NCBI GenBank assembly: GCA_030844895.1
Contig: CM061227.1
Span: forward strand, 76,186,575 to 76,250,574
DNA length: 64,000 nt
Reading direction: 5' to 3'
From: Ambrosia x helenae
Taxonomy: Eukaryota; Streptophyta; Magnoliopsida; Asterales; Asteraceae
Below, piece after piece: positions 21,746-32,662 of the stretch (within the stretch, counting starts at the first letter, position 1; every line of letters begins with the position of its first letter). The translations under genes were made by a program, and so were the position numbers. The notes beneath the pieces were generated by a model, which had not been told where the DNA came from, did no database searches, and saw only the letters and a program-made list of their open reading frames with translations.

Positions 21746-21757
21746 GCTCTGATACCA
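21746..21757 (-). promoter_or_regulatory. primer-binding site, tRNA-iMet
   Basis: Minus-strand TGGTATCAGAGC, complementary to the 3' end of plant initiator tRNA-Met, lies three bases inside the 5' LTR. Confidence 0.9.
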
Positions 21758-21760
21758 ATC

Positions 21761-23757
21761 TGTCACACCCCAACCGATGGCGGAATACATCGGGGCGAGA
21801 CTTGGGATATATTGTTCAAAGACTTCATGACACTAGAATTCGTGATAATATAATTTAAAGATAAAATTTCATTCATAGCATAATCATTGTCTAAAAAGAT
21901 AACATAATACAAATTGTTTCACGAAAAGAAAAATAGAACATCAAAATATAGAACTTAAACTAGCGTGAGTTTCTAGTCCAATCCTAAGTAGATTTCTTGA
22001 TAAACCTGCATTAAACATTTCCTGCAACATGTATAAAATATCCGTCAACACATAAAGCATTGGTGAGCATACTAGTTTGAGTATAAGTACATAGTATAGA
22101 AAAGTCTACTCGAATCATCATGTTATAGGCATATGCACGTAGAACCATACAAACGGCAACAACACTCGATAACACAAAAGACTTATACTTATCATGACCC
22201 ATAAAGGGGGCGGCGTGTCAACCTATAGCGCTATACATGTAAGGTGGGTTGTTAACTAATCGTACATTTGTATGTAAGACTTTGAATTCTAGCATGGCAT
22301 AGCATAATAGCATTTAGATTGAGCATAATAGTTTAAGAGTATGAAATCGTTTAAGTTTTGATAGTGATACATGCTGAGCCCCAAAGAATAAAGAATAAAA
22401 GGGGGACAAGTATGAACTCACCTTTGGGTGCGTTTGATAGAGTTCCAAAAAGGTAAGTCTTGGTAGGTTTAGCTTTAGCCTTCGTTATCTAGAATTAAAG
22501 AATAAAGGGTCTTAGGTTTGGGTTTAGATTATAGATTCACGAGAGTCATGCAAGCCTTTTAGGCAAACCAAGCACAAATTGCCTTTTGGGCAATCCGGAT
22601 GGTCATGAGATTAAGTTAGACCAAGCACAAAACCATCATAGATGATTCGGATGGTATAAAGTTAGAAATGTGAATCCATTTGATAGGTTCATGTCATAAC
22701 CACTTCGCTTATGGAATAAACGTGGGTTTTGGACACGGGATTTCCCCTTTCTAGTGTGGATAAATCCGTAGCACAAGAAGGGTCAAGAGAGTTGGTAAGG
22801 TAGGGTGTAACCACAAACCTTCCAAAGATTAATAATAAACTAGTAATAAAGAAACTTGAAAGTATAAGTTTATATTATTATATAGTATAATTAAGAAAAC
22901 AACCACCTTTGGAACCTCTTTTAGGTGCTCTACCCTTATCACACTTTTGTGGATAAATATGGGGAAGATCCTAGAGGTTTCTCCAAGGGGTTAGAAAAAG
23001 AAAAGAAGTGAAGAAAGAAGAATAAAGTTGGAGTTTATGAGAGAACTCACTTAGAAGTGGACTTCCACTCTTGGGATTTCTTTGGAGAGTTGGGAGGTTT
23101 AGAGAGGATTTAGAAATGAGCAAGTGTTAGAATGGGTAGGGGTGGTGTATTTATAGTTGGGGTGAAGGGGTTGGGTATTTAAAGAATTAATTAGGGTGGT
23201 TAGAAGTTAATTAGTGGGGATATATCTAAAAAAGAAAAAAAAATAAAATCAAAATAATCCAAAAAAAAACGTACGACTTATTTTTTTTTTGTAATTGTGT
23301 AATCATATTGACTAAAGTCAAATCTTTTTTTTCACATTATGTTTTTTTAAGTATTATTATATATATATATATATATGTGTGTGTGTTTTATTAATAATAA
23401 GTATATATTAAGATCTTAACTAAATAAGTTCCTTGTTATAACGCCAAAATTGGATAGGGTAAAATATAATGGCGACTCGTCATGAATGGGTAGGAGTAAC
23501 ATAAAAGAAACGAGTAAAGGCGAACTTGAAATTTGTTAAATATAGAATTTAAAATACAAGAAAATTAAAAATCACGCGACGTTACATAAAGTTTTCGTCA
23601 CGTAGAATTTATAGAATAAATGAAATAGATTAAGATTAGATGAAATTGATAAAATACTTTTCCATTGATCATAAGCTCGGGATTACAAAGGTACAAAATG
23701 GAAAGATACAAGAATACAAAGACTAGAACAGAAAATATGAAAAGTACAAATGTTACA
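21761..23757 (-). repeat. 5' LTR of chromovirus
   Basis: Same ends as the other LTR and 1997 versus 1983 bases. Visible differences are mostly microsatellite length changes (TA/TG run at 23358-23388) plus scattered substitutions. A minus-strand TATA-like box lies at about 23147-23156. Confidence 0.95.
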
Positions 23758-23762
23758 ATATG

Positions 23763-23850
23763 GATGAATTCATTCTTCATCAGCAATTATTTCTTCCAAC
23801 ATTTCCATTAACAGCAATTCATCATAATACCTTAACCTAATGTTCCTACT
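23763..23850 (-). pseudogene. upstream part of the split coding remnant
   Basis: Minus-strand frame encoding an acidic, Leu/Met/Glu-rich stretch (ELLLMEMLEEIIADEE) that ends in TGA just before the target duplication and is in register with the frame at 13814-14064. The protein family is unknown to me. Confidence 0.35.
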
Positions 23851-24840
23851 AAATTAATACATCCTTCTAAAAAAATACAATATCCATTTGGGCTATTATT
23901 TCCCTTGATCCATAAACATATGTACACAATATAACGATAACTCTGAATAGAAAATTCTAGTGTATAATTTGCTCCATTTTGAATGATTTTTTTTCTAGAA
24001 GTCTAATCGATAGATTATTTCAGATTGATAATTACAATCAATAGAAAAAATTACTTAAATACAAATAAAATACCGAGTGAGTTTAATAAATCGAGTTTCA
24101 AGGTTGTCATTATTATTTGTCACTCACGACTCTTAATATTATATGTTGAGTTTCATTATAAAGCAAAACACTATTTTATTATTTACAAAAATATTGGTTA
24201 TTTTATATAAGTTAACTAAATTTACTTTTAGATATTCTTATGCTTATAAGGGAAGCTGTATGTTATGATTATACCTGCAGAATAATTAGTGAAACATACT
24301 TTTCTATGTTAACTTTAAAATTTTGGCTCCAAAGTTTAAATTTAGGCGGCTGATAGTTATAATATACATAGGTTAGATCTGTTAATATAATTTGACTCTA
24401 CAAAACTTAATAATTGCTATGAACAGTTGTTATAAATAATATTAATATATTTATTCAACAACAGATGTTAGATATAATGTCATTAACAAAACAAGTATAT
24501 CTAGAAGTGTTTTTTTTAAATATTAGGTGTCTTTTTTTATTTGTAATATCGACTTATATTTCAACATTATATGACTTTTTATATTTTTATTTAGATGTAT
24601 TATCTATTTAATTTGACGTGTATTATTAATTTAAAAAATGGGCCAATAAAAGTGAAAGACTACCCTCTATTTTGATGTAACTAGGCAAGTTTGGGAAATG
24701 AATAATCTTTTATAAGAAAAAAATAAAAAATAAAAAAAAACCAATGAATACCACCACAAACCCTTCGTTAGTCTACATGTTGTCATCTTTAGGGGGGGGG
24801 GGGGGGGGGCTATATAATTTCCCTATGTAGCGTGTAGTCC
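23851..24840. other. AT-rich non-coding DNA with poly-G run
   Basis: No coding region supported. It contains an 18-base G homopolymer at 24792-24809 and a copy of the old repeat also seen near 12830. Confidence 0.4.
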
Positions 24841-25332
24841 TACTAAGACTACTCTCAACCACACCTCATAGTCTAAAATATTTAAAAATTTTCTTTCAAA
24901 AACTAAATCATGATTTATGCTGTTGACACTCTATAAATATTGAATACGGTTATTAACGAAAATGCTAACAGCTCTTATATATGAAAACTATTATTTCCAA
25001 ATCAATAATCTAACAAATATTACCAAATTAGGAATGTAGACAATTATTAACAATTTGCAAATTGATCATAAGTTGTTAGACTTGATGCTTCTTAGACTAG
25101 GTTTTGTCTTTAATGTGTTTTAAGCACTAAAAGTTACATATAGGCCCCTTCACTATCAACTATAAACATATTTCCCCAAAGTAACTATATACATCATTAA
25201 TCAACAAAATTCGGGCCCCTCTAATGCCTTTAAGCCAATATTTAGGCGACAAACTTCTTAACCGAATCATTTGATATAATTCTGGTAGTTTATATACCCA
25301 AACCATTAAACTCGGAATTTTCAGATGTTACA
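24841..25332 (-). mobile_element. degraded LTR (right end only certain)
   Basis: On the minus strand gtaagggggaaagact is followed by TGTAACATCTGAAAATTCC, that is, a polypurine tract and LTR start. The LTR therefore ends at 25332 on the plus strand. The other end is not identifiable. A related boundary is at about 28604 (gcgttata followed by agtctaccc and aggattcg..cgaatcctc). Confidence 0.5.
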
Positions 25333-25537
25333 AGTCTTTCCCCCTTACAAGAGGATTCGCCCTCGAATCCTCCTAGTCAAAACCCAAAAGTAACCTACAG
25401 TCTCTTCGCCCTAGTTCCTCATCCGTGAGTGACACCTAGTCACCATTACAAAAGTCATTATCATCGCATTGCTCTATAATTTGACTCATTTCTATGATTC
25501 TTAACGTGAAACGGTTCACAAGGAGATTCGAGGATAC

Positions 25538-27712
25538 GATGTGTCATTATTTTAACATGTTTTTACATGTATTCCCCACTATTTTTGTATGTATTTATGC
25601 CTTTATCTTTGCAAAACGGTGCTAAATCGTTCCTTTGAGTTAATTGCAGGTATTTGGAGGCAAAAAGACAAAAGTAGTAAAAAAGGGAAAAAAGAGCACA
25701 TTTACGGGATGAGTGGAGAACAAACTTCTCAGAAAAAGACAATTTTATGGCTAGGGGACAAAGAGTACATGGTACAACAACCTTGTCTCCCACATACAAG
25801 GTTTTGAGATCAATGAAATGAAAATAGGAGCGGACACTAGCACAATGTGAAGGAATTTGAAGACTTTGAATACTGTTAGAGAGTGTGCACGGTCGTGCTT
25901 CGGCCGTGCACGACCGTGATCCTACCCAAAGTCAACCAGTCAACATTTTCAGCCATCCAGATGAGTTTTTCAAGGTGCACGGGCGTGCACACCCTAGTGC
26001 ACGGCCGTGCCATCTGATACGTGCTCCCGAAGACTCCAATAGACCAAGACTGACAGACATTTGTGCAATACTAACAAGCACGGGTGTGCCCTTTTGTTGG
26101 CATGGGCGTGCCAAACCACCAGACAAACAGTTTCTGCACAAAAGGACTCTGCAACAGTACCAAATGTCTAAGCACGAGCGTGCCCACCTTGGAGCATGGG
26201 CGTGCACCCCCTGGAAGGCCTATAAATAAAGAGCTTTACTCCTCACTTTGGAATCCTTTCCTATCCCATTCCACCCGAATGTCTCTCACATTTATGCCAT
26301 CTTAGGGTCTTGTAAGTGACCTTTGGAGCTTGGGATCACTCCATAAACACTTAGAGAGTACGAGCTTGAGCGAACCCATATAAAATCATCCCAAAACCCT
26401 CTAAATCCTTTAGCAACCCTCATTATGTTTTCACATCAAAACCTACTTAGTGTGATTGTTGTAATGCCAACTCTTGGCTAGGATCTTAGAGTTTTGCTAG
26501 GGTGAAGATTATGTTGGTATGGATTATATAGTTTATATTTATTTAGTGATGTTTGTGTTCTCATTTAATTCGTTCTACTCTAACTTTGTTTGACGAATTA
26601 ACTGATTAATCATCAAGTATTTGGTCTTGTGAGTGTTTTGATAAGAAGTGGAAGGACTTATGAGTGTACCCATGGTGTGTAACAACCTATTTACTTGTAA
26701 GCTAACCTAATTCCACGTGTAGTGATTGGCCAATTTGTGTTTGGAAACATTCACACTTTGTGGCTTAATCCTCTATTATCAAAATCTCACTTAGGGTCGG
26801 TACGGTCTTTATACTTGGTCCTAGTGATAAGCCAAGACTTGGTTTTGCAACTTAGCTTCATGGTCTATGTGTTAGCTTTGGCGCAGACCAATAATTGGTG
26901 AACCCGTATTGGAAGCGAATGGTCTTTATTCTCTTCCATTACTATATTGCCACAAAATTAGTAATAGGCCAATCACTTTTTGAAAAGTTAATTAATTTAA
27001 GTAGAGGATGAGCATGAGCGGGGTAGCCACGAATCCTCTATGATGTCAAGTGGTAGCTTGTTCGGCCATGCTCCGGCCGCCAGCAAGTTATTCATAAAGG
27101 TTTTGAGTCGTTTGATGTCAATATCGCAACACTGAGAGGAGCGTTCTTCGGGGTTGGATATCATAATCTCGGGTGATCCTACCCTTATTGCTCAGAGGTG
27201 AGCTTACCGGTTTGGGAGGCCCTCAAAATAACAACTGAGAACACAAATCGTCTTTATAGTTATGTGGTAATGCACATCTTAAAGTTATACGGTAATGCGC
27301 ATCTTGGACACATCACTCAATTGAACGTTTACTATTAATCCGTACCAAGGTTAGTTGGATCCCAAGCAAAACTTTTCTTTGGACATTGGTTTTCTTGTCG
27401 GTTATTCTCATTCTCTCTCATTTTTATTTATCTTTACCTTTATTTTAGCATTCTTAAAGCTGAGTAGGGGAAGTCGTGTCTTAGGGTTCGATACTTGGTA
27501 CTTGCTTGTGTCTATACTACACCCGATAGGTACACTTGCCTATTGTGTAGGTTTAGAACGTTTAACATTTATCGTTTTATTTTTATAAATTTAAAACTTG
27601 AAAAGTGTCTCATCTTAAAGTTTTAACTTAATTTCCTTTTCCCACCGAGTTTTTGGCATTTCCACCGGGAACTTGCCATTTTAAGAAAAAGAGGTTTAAG
27701 TACTTTAATCCA
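25538..27712 (+). mobile_element. LTR remnant, Tat/Athila-like
   Basis: Starts TGTGTCATTATTTT and has U3-like sequence with at least seven copies of a GCACGGNCGTGC-type palindrome (25887-26205). A TATA box cctataaataaa follows at about 26219. Near the right end tttttggcatttccaccggg (27650-27669) looks like a decayed tRNA-Asp primer site (TGGCGCCGTTGCCGGG), so the LTR proper may end about 27640. The flanks tacga (25533-25537) and cacga (27713-27717) could be an imperfect TSD. Start and end are uncertain. Confidence 0.5.
26217..26228 (+). promoter_or_regulatory. LTR TATA box
   Basis: cctataaataaa directly downstream of the cluster of palindromic GC words. Confidence 0.5.
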
Positions 27713-27717
27713 CACGA

Positions 27718-29395
27718 CATCACACATGCAACCAATCGTTTTCTATTCAGTCCCAATGACATCGTCTACTTTGTCATTAATAACCTTATGTATATTGAAA
27801 ACTCTCGCAATTAACTTCAGCTCGTTGACAAACCTGCCATACTCTACTGGTAATTCTAACATTCCTGTCGATCATACGGTTATAACTAACAAAATTCCAT
27901 GTTGTCTCAGAATTTGAATGCTTCCTGACTTATCGTCACCACCCGTCATATTCAAAAGTAAGGAAAATCGTGTTCACCATTAGCCTTACAAACATCAAAG
28001 TTCGAGGCTTGTATGAAACTCGTGCATCACGTAGTAAACACTTTCCAACATTGAGCACTCCTCCTTTCACAACTGATGATTTTCAGGAGCTCGAGCAACC
28101 TTTTATTTTGCCTATAGGTGTAGAAACATCCCATAAATCTGCCAGTGAGCTCTAGGAGCTAGCGTATAACCTGTCGTATGTCCATCGACGTAGGTACATA
28201 AGCCATCAGTCATTATCATCTCTAGCAAGTAATCTTAACTACTCAAATCCTCAAAGACATGTTCCAGACTAAGTCTCTTACACAAAGCCCTCAAATCACA
28301 AATCATCACATTACATTGTCACTCGTAGCTGAATCCCTTTACATTGCCACACTTTCATAATGGTTGCATTGCTAACCATTTAGGCAAGCAAAAAATACAT
28401 TCTACACTGGCACACGTAACTCTAACTAGGACCACACGTCCGACAACATAAGCAATACGTGTAGACCCATGTAAGGGCTTACCATCAAAATATAACCAGA
28501 CATTAAAACACCTTACATCTTGCCTCTAAACAATCCATAGCTTAATAAAAAACGGACGTGTACATACTGTACAATATAATAGATAGAGATTTGATGCGTT
28601 ATAAGTCTACCCTTTTTTTAATAGGATTCGTGCTCGAATCCTCTTGGATAGGGAACCACGAAACGTGATGTTTTAATGATAACCTGCTAAGAATATATTA
28701 ACTATAGGTACAGATGATAGCATTCTACTATGCCAATCCACTAACTTCTACACAAGACAGAACATTCATATGGATCATCATAGGTTACAACTTACAACAG
28801 AAAAGTAACAATAGACCACCAACAACGTTGATCAAGTGCGATCGGTTGTCTATGCCACTACAATGTTCTAAATGTTTCTCAACACGGTCACGCTAGGGTT
28901 CTACCTTCCACGTTTTGAAAATAGAAATTCAAAGAATAATATCCACACATACTTTAAAGAATAAAGACATTCTGATGCATTGAGGCAAGTAACTTACCAT
29001 CAAAGAATGGAGTCTACCCTACCTTATATCACAAGGACATTAACATTCCTACCTATCAATAATTGTAGTTAAGAAACCGACAAGGAACACCTTAGCTTAC
29101 TTTAAAACATATAGGTATTGACTTTCTATTTAACACTTTGTATATTTAAGCATTCGACGGAAAACAACCTCACCTAACATATTGTGCATTTATGCACTAA
29201 TTGATAGCCTTCAAATACCACCTCAAAATGTAAAGGCATTAACCTCCCACATATCACCTCATGCCATTAAGTATTTAAATGAAAAAATATATAGACATAC
29301 TTCAAAATTAAAGGATTACCTCTTAGCATACAACTACCCGTAGTGGCATTTCTAGTTTAAGTCGAAGCATTGAGGATGCCCAGATCTCTTAAACT
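27718..29395. other. decayed retroelement interior, no gene
   Basis: No frame with recognisable protein. The motif aggattcgtgctcgaatcctc at 28622-28642 parallels 25351-25371 next to the LTR end at 25332, so at least two related minus-strand LTR element ends lie here. The right boundary is the primer-site-like sequence at 29399-29409. Confidence 0.4.
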
Positions 29396-29415
29396 ATTGC
29401 TCTGATACAATTCTA

Positions 29416-29681
29416 TAACACTCTGCCTCTAATATCATCTAATATTGTCCGTTTTGCCCACTAAAAACTCACAAATTAGTTTTCGGTTGCCCGAGTGAAA
29501 ACTTCCTAGGGTCACCCATTATGGAATTGATGTAACTCGGGCACGTTTAACTATGGAGTTTTCATATGCTCCACAAACATATGTGCCCAAAACGCGTTGG
29601 TGATTTAAGAGGTAGGCCATTACTTATGAACCAAGATCTCTCCTGTCCACGGACGATGTGGGATATGCCTAGGGTGTTACA
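29416..29681 (-). repeat. Cassandra LTR (complete)
   Basis: Minus strand begins TGTAACACCCTAGGCATATC and ends GAGTGTTA. The 5S-like segment lies at about 29490-29575 and is more diverged than in the other LTR. Confidence 0.8.
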
Positions 29682-29766
29682 ATCACCCCCCATAAGGACT
29701 CATCCTCCTCGATGATGTTTGCCCCACCATCCCGGATGGCACAAGAGTGGCTCTGATACCATTCTT

Positions 29767-30008
29767 TAACATCTCGCCTCTAATATCATCCAATATTGTC
29801 CGCTTTGCCCATTAGAAGCTAACAGATTTGTTTTTGGTTACTTAGGGGAAGACTTCCCAATATGTCACCTATCCTGATACTACTCCCACCTGAGCTCGCT
29901 TAACTGTGGAGTTTTCATGTGCTCCACAACCAATTAAGCCCAAAACGCGTTGGTGATTTAAGATGCAGGACATTACTTATGAACCAAGATCTCTCCTGTC
30001 CACGGATG
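29767..30008 (-). repeat. Cassandra LTR (truncated)
   Basis: Matches the complete copy until gtccacgga and then diverges, losing about 30 terminal bases. The 5S-like segment at about 29844-29935 is close to plant 5S rRNA. Confidence 0.8.
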
Positions 30009-31395
30009 GTTTAGAGCTTAATGGAACCATTCAGATGTTGTTTTTTAGTTGAAACACTCGTAATGCTTAATGATTAAGAGGTTTATTAAGAGGCTAACAA
30101 ACACCCCTTAGTTTAGGAACCTTTTTGTTTTTGCGCCATTCTTTTATGCTTCAGTTGCAATCTTTCAAATTTTGCCAACTAAAAAAATGCCTAGGGTCCT
30201 AAGAGCACTCGCATTAGGTCTACCATATTCTGTGAATGAGCTTTTCATATTTTAAACAGTAATTTTAGAGATTGTGAGTAAATTTAGTGATTTTTATTGT
30301 AATTTGATAAATAAAAAAATTGATCCTGATTTATTTGAAAATGGGAGAGAAAATTTAGTGATTTTTATTGTAATTTGATGGATAAAAATGATGAACCTGA
30401 TTTGAATGTTCTAAAGATTTAGTGATTTATATTGTAATTCACTTGTTTACACATACGTGTTGTGTTGGCCATGGTTGCTGACTTACTGTACACCTTCAAA
30501 AGGTTTATCTACTAAATGTACCACAAACCTTATCAGTTATTCTATCCAAAACATGAACGTATAGATATCTAATATGGATGTATACGTAGCGGAGCCACAT
30601 GTATGGCAGGGCGTCCCATTTTTTAAAAAAATAGTGTAGGTTGTAAGTAAAAGTCCCAATCTATCTACATAAAAATTCGGTTAAACCTATTGACGTCGAT
30701 TCTTATGAAAACAAACCACGCATTTTTAATTTAAGAAAAAAACACCAAATTTAATGACTTATTAAGGGAAAGACAAAGTAAGAGCATTCTATTGAAGACG
30801 TTGCAAAATATGTATGGGAGGCCTCCATTGATTGTGTACGAACAAAATACGAGTCCAAAGGCAAGGTAAGAATAAGAAAAAGGTTCAGCTAATGGAGCTA
30901 TTAACTCTTCCAGTAATCAATAACGTGTAAATCATGTAAAACCAAGATCGATCAATATATACATGTGTATGCTCTTGTTTTTCAAATCAATTGTTGGTTA
31001 ATTAGTAAAGTGGTTGCATGTAGAGGTGTATAAATCGTATTTTGTTTTTTTACAAACCGTACTGTGAAGTGTGAAGCAAAAACCGTTTTTTTAATCCAAA
31101 TCAGTATAACCAATTCAGATCGGTTTTAATACCGGTTGTCATCGTAAGAGCGAGGAACCGGTGGACCACCATCGGTCTGATTCGGGCTTTAACTGCTTTT
31201 AAAAAAACCGGTTCCGGTTTCTTTTCCGGTTTTTTTTTTTTTTTTTTTTTAAGTTGCACATATTTATTTATTTATTTTTCGTTTCACATGTTATTTGTTT
31301 ATTGTTTTATTTTATTTTATGCGTAGTATCTAAAGCCGAAAAAGAAAATGATATTTTATTTTAAGGTATGGGTCACTCGTCATTCTAGAGAAAAG
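30009..31395. other. intergenic, upstream of DRM1/ARP gene
   Basis: AT-rich DNA with two near-copies of 'gatttagtgatttttattgtaatttgatggataaa' type sequence (30280-30440, a short internal duplication), a poly-T run at 31230-31251 and TTTA repeats to 31280. No coding region is seen. Confidence 0.4.
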
Positions 31396-31401
31396 AGCCT
31401 T

Positions 31402-31431
31402 CACGTGAGGGGACCCTCTTTTGTACACGTG
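31402..31431. promoter_or_regulatory. two G-box motifs upstream of DRM1/ARP
   Basis: CACGTG at 31402-31407 and again at 31426-31431 (tacacgtgac, ABRE-like), about 250-280 bases upstream of the start codon. G-box/ABRE sites bind bZIP and bHLH factors; a role here is inferred from position only. Confidence 0.45.
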
Positions 31432-31680
31432 ACAACCTAATCTAAAAATTTGCTTCGTCACCATTGGTCTTATCTACGTGCTGAAACATCCACCGTCCAT
31501 CCATCCCATGATTAACCCGATCCATGATCAAGGGCTCTGATTCCATGCAACTTGTCCCCGATATTTCGTTAAATAAATGTTGCAGTAACCTTGGAACGTA
31601 CCCTCTGTTGTTGTTGTTGACCTTGATTCGATCTTTTCGATCACAATCGTGTGTGTGTACTGATCACTGACTACTGCACC

Positions 31681-32611
31681 ATGAGCTTACTCAACAAGCT
31701 CTGGGACGACACCATCGCCGGTCCGCCGCCCGATAAAGGTCTTGGAAAGCTGCGAAAACAGAATCTTAGTTTCCGGTCATTGAATTCCGAAAAGGGTACG
31801 ATGATCTTAGATATCTTCGTTTCTCTTTAATTTAAGTACAAAGTAATTACAGTCTAACGGTTTCTCTTTAATTTAGTTACGCCATAGTTTTATTTATATC
31901 AGCTAATTAAGCGTATCTGAGTTAGATGTTCCAGAAAAAAAAAAAAAAAAGTAGAGTCTTAACGGTTTGTATTAAATGAGTCCCTCGTATATCCTAAGCG
32001 GTTGAGGTACTAGGACACTCAACCACATAACATGTTTACAACATACACATGCAATACCGTTAGATTACACACCTTTTGTTATTTGTGAAATAAGTGTTTT
32101 TTTTTTTTTTTTAAATAACACCACAAAGTATACACCTGTACACCCTTTGTATTTTAAAATCTACACTTTTAAATACTAGCTACACGCCTTAATACTACTA
32201 GTCGAGAAGATGTTTAATGATCGTGTGATAGTTTGTTAGATCCAGGAAGCTAAGGTGTTTTAAAATTAATTAACCAACCGTCGACTAGGTTGATATGATA
32301 TTAATTTTTATATTTTTGTATAGTGAAAGAGAAGGCAAAGATGCATCATCCATCCACATGATCACATAATAAGAAACATAATATAATTATATTATATTGT
32401 TTTGGGAAACAGAATCATGTGAAACAGGTGGTGGGATGAATACAGCAGCAGCAGCAGCAGCAGCGGCAGAGTATCCCGCAGCAGCGAAAGTAACACGAAG
32501 TATTATGATTGTAAAACCTGAGAGGACTCTAAGCGACACGCCGCCGGCTTCACCCGCCGGATCTACGACTCCGCTCTCTCCTTTTTCCGGTGAGTTCAAT
32601 TCTATGTGTTT

Positions 32612-32662
<51 letters not shown>

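Larger units (their letters stand above)
14065..23757 (-). mobile_element. Ty3/gypsy chromovirus (Tekay/Del-like), complete
   Basis: The element has two LTRs of about 2 kb (14065-16047 and 21761-23757) and a perfect 5-bp duplication atatg (14060-14064 and 23758-23762). The primer-binding site is complementary to initiator tRNA-Met and the polypurine tract is AAAGTAGGGGAGAC. The coding order on the minus strand is gag, protease, RT, RNase H, integrase, chromodomain. The GPEFTWE chromodomain and 2-kb LTRs suit the Tekay/Del clade. LTRs are nearly identical by eye, so insertion is fairly recent, yet the frame carries a TAA in the gag zinc-finger region, a frameshift near 17306 and a TGA at 17193-17195. 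Confidence 0.95.
29416..30008 (-). mobile_element. Cassandra TRIM retrotransposon
   Basis: Two short LTRs (29416-29681, 266 bp; 29767-about 30008, truncated) flank an ~85-base interior. The interior has a tRNA-iMet primer site (TGGTATCAGAGC, minus strand, 29761-29750) and a polypurine tract (ccttatggggggtgat). Each LTR carries an antisense-on-plus 5S rRNA-like segment with the pol III internal control region (for example AGTTAAGCGAGCTCAGG, then GAGTAGTATCAGGATAGGTGAC). 5S-bearing LTRs define Cassandra. A further primer-site-like sequence lies left of the left LTR (29399-29409), implying a tandem form. It encodes no protein and depends on other elements. Confidence 0.85.

Noticed and set aside
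9160..24490. Scattered AACAGACG/CGTCTGTTG words as ends of one large element
   Set aside because: Words recur at 9210, 9327, 12833, 13690 and 24465 without consistent order or flanking duplications.
29490..29935. 5S rRNA genes
   Set aside because: The 5S-like segments are diverged, truncated and embedded in LTRs with primer site and polypurine tract, so they belong to a Cassandra element.
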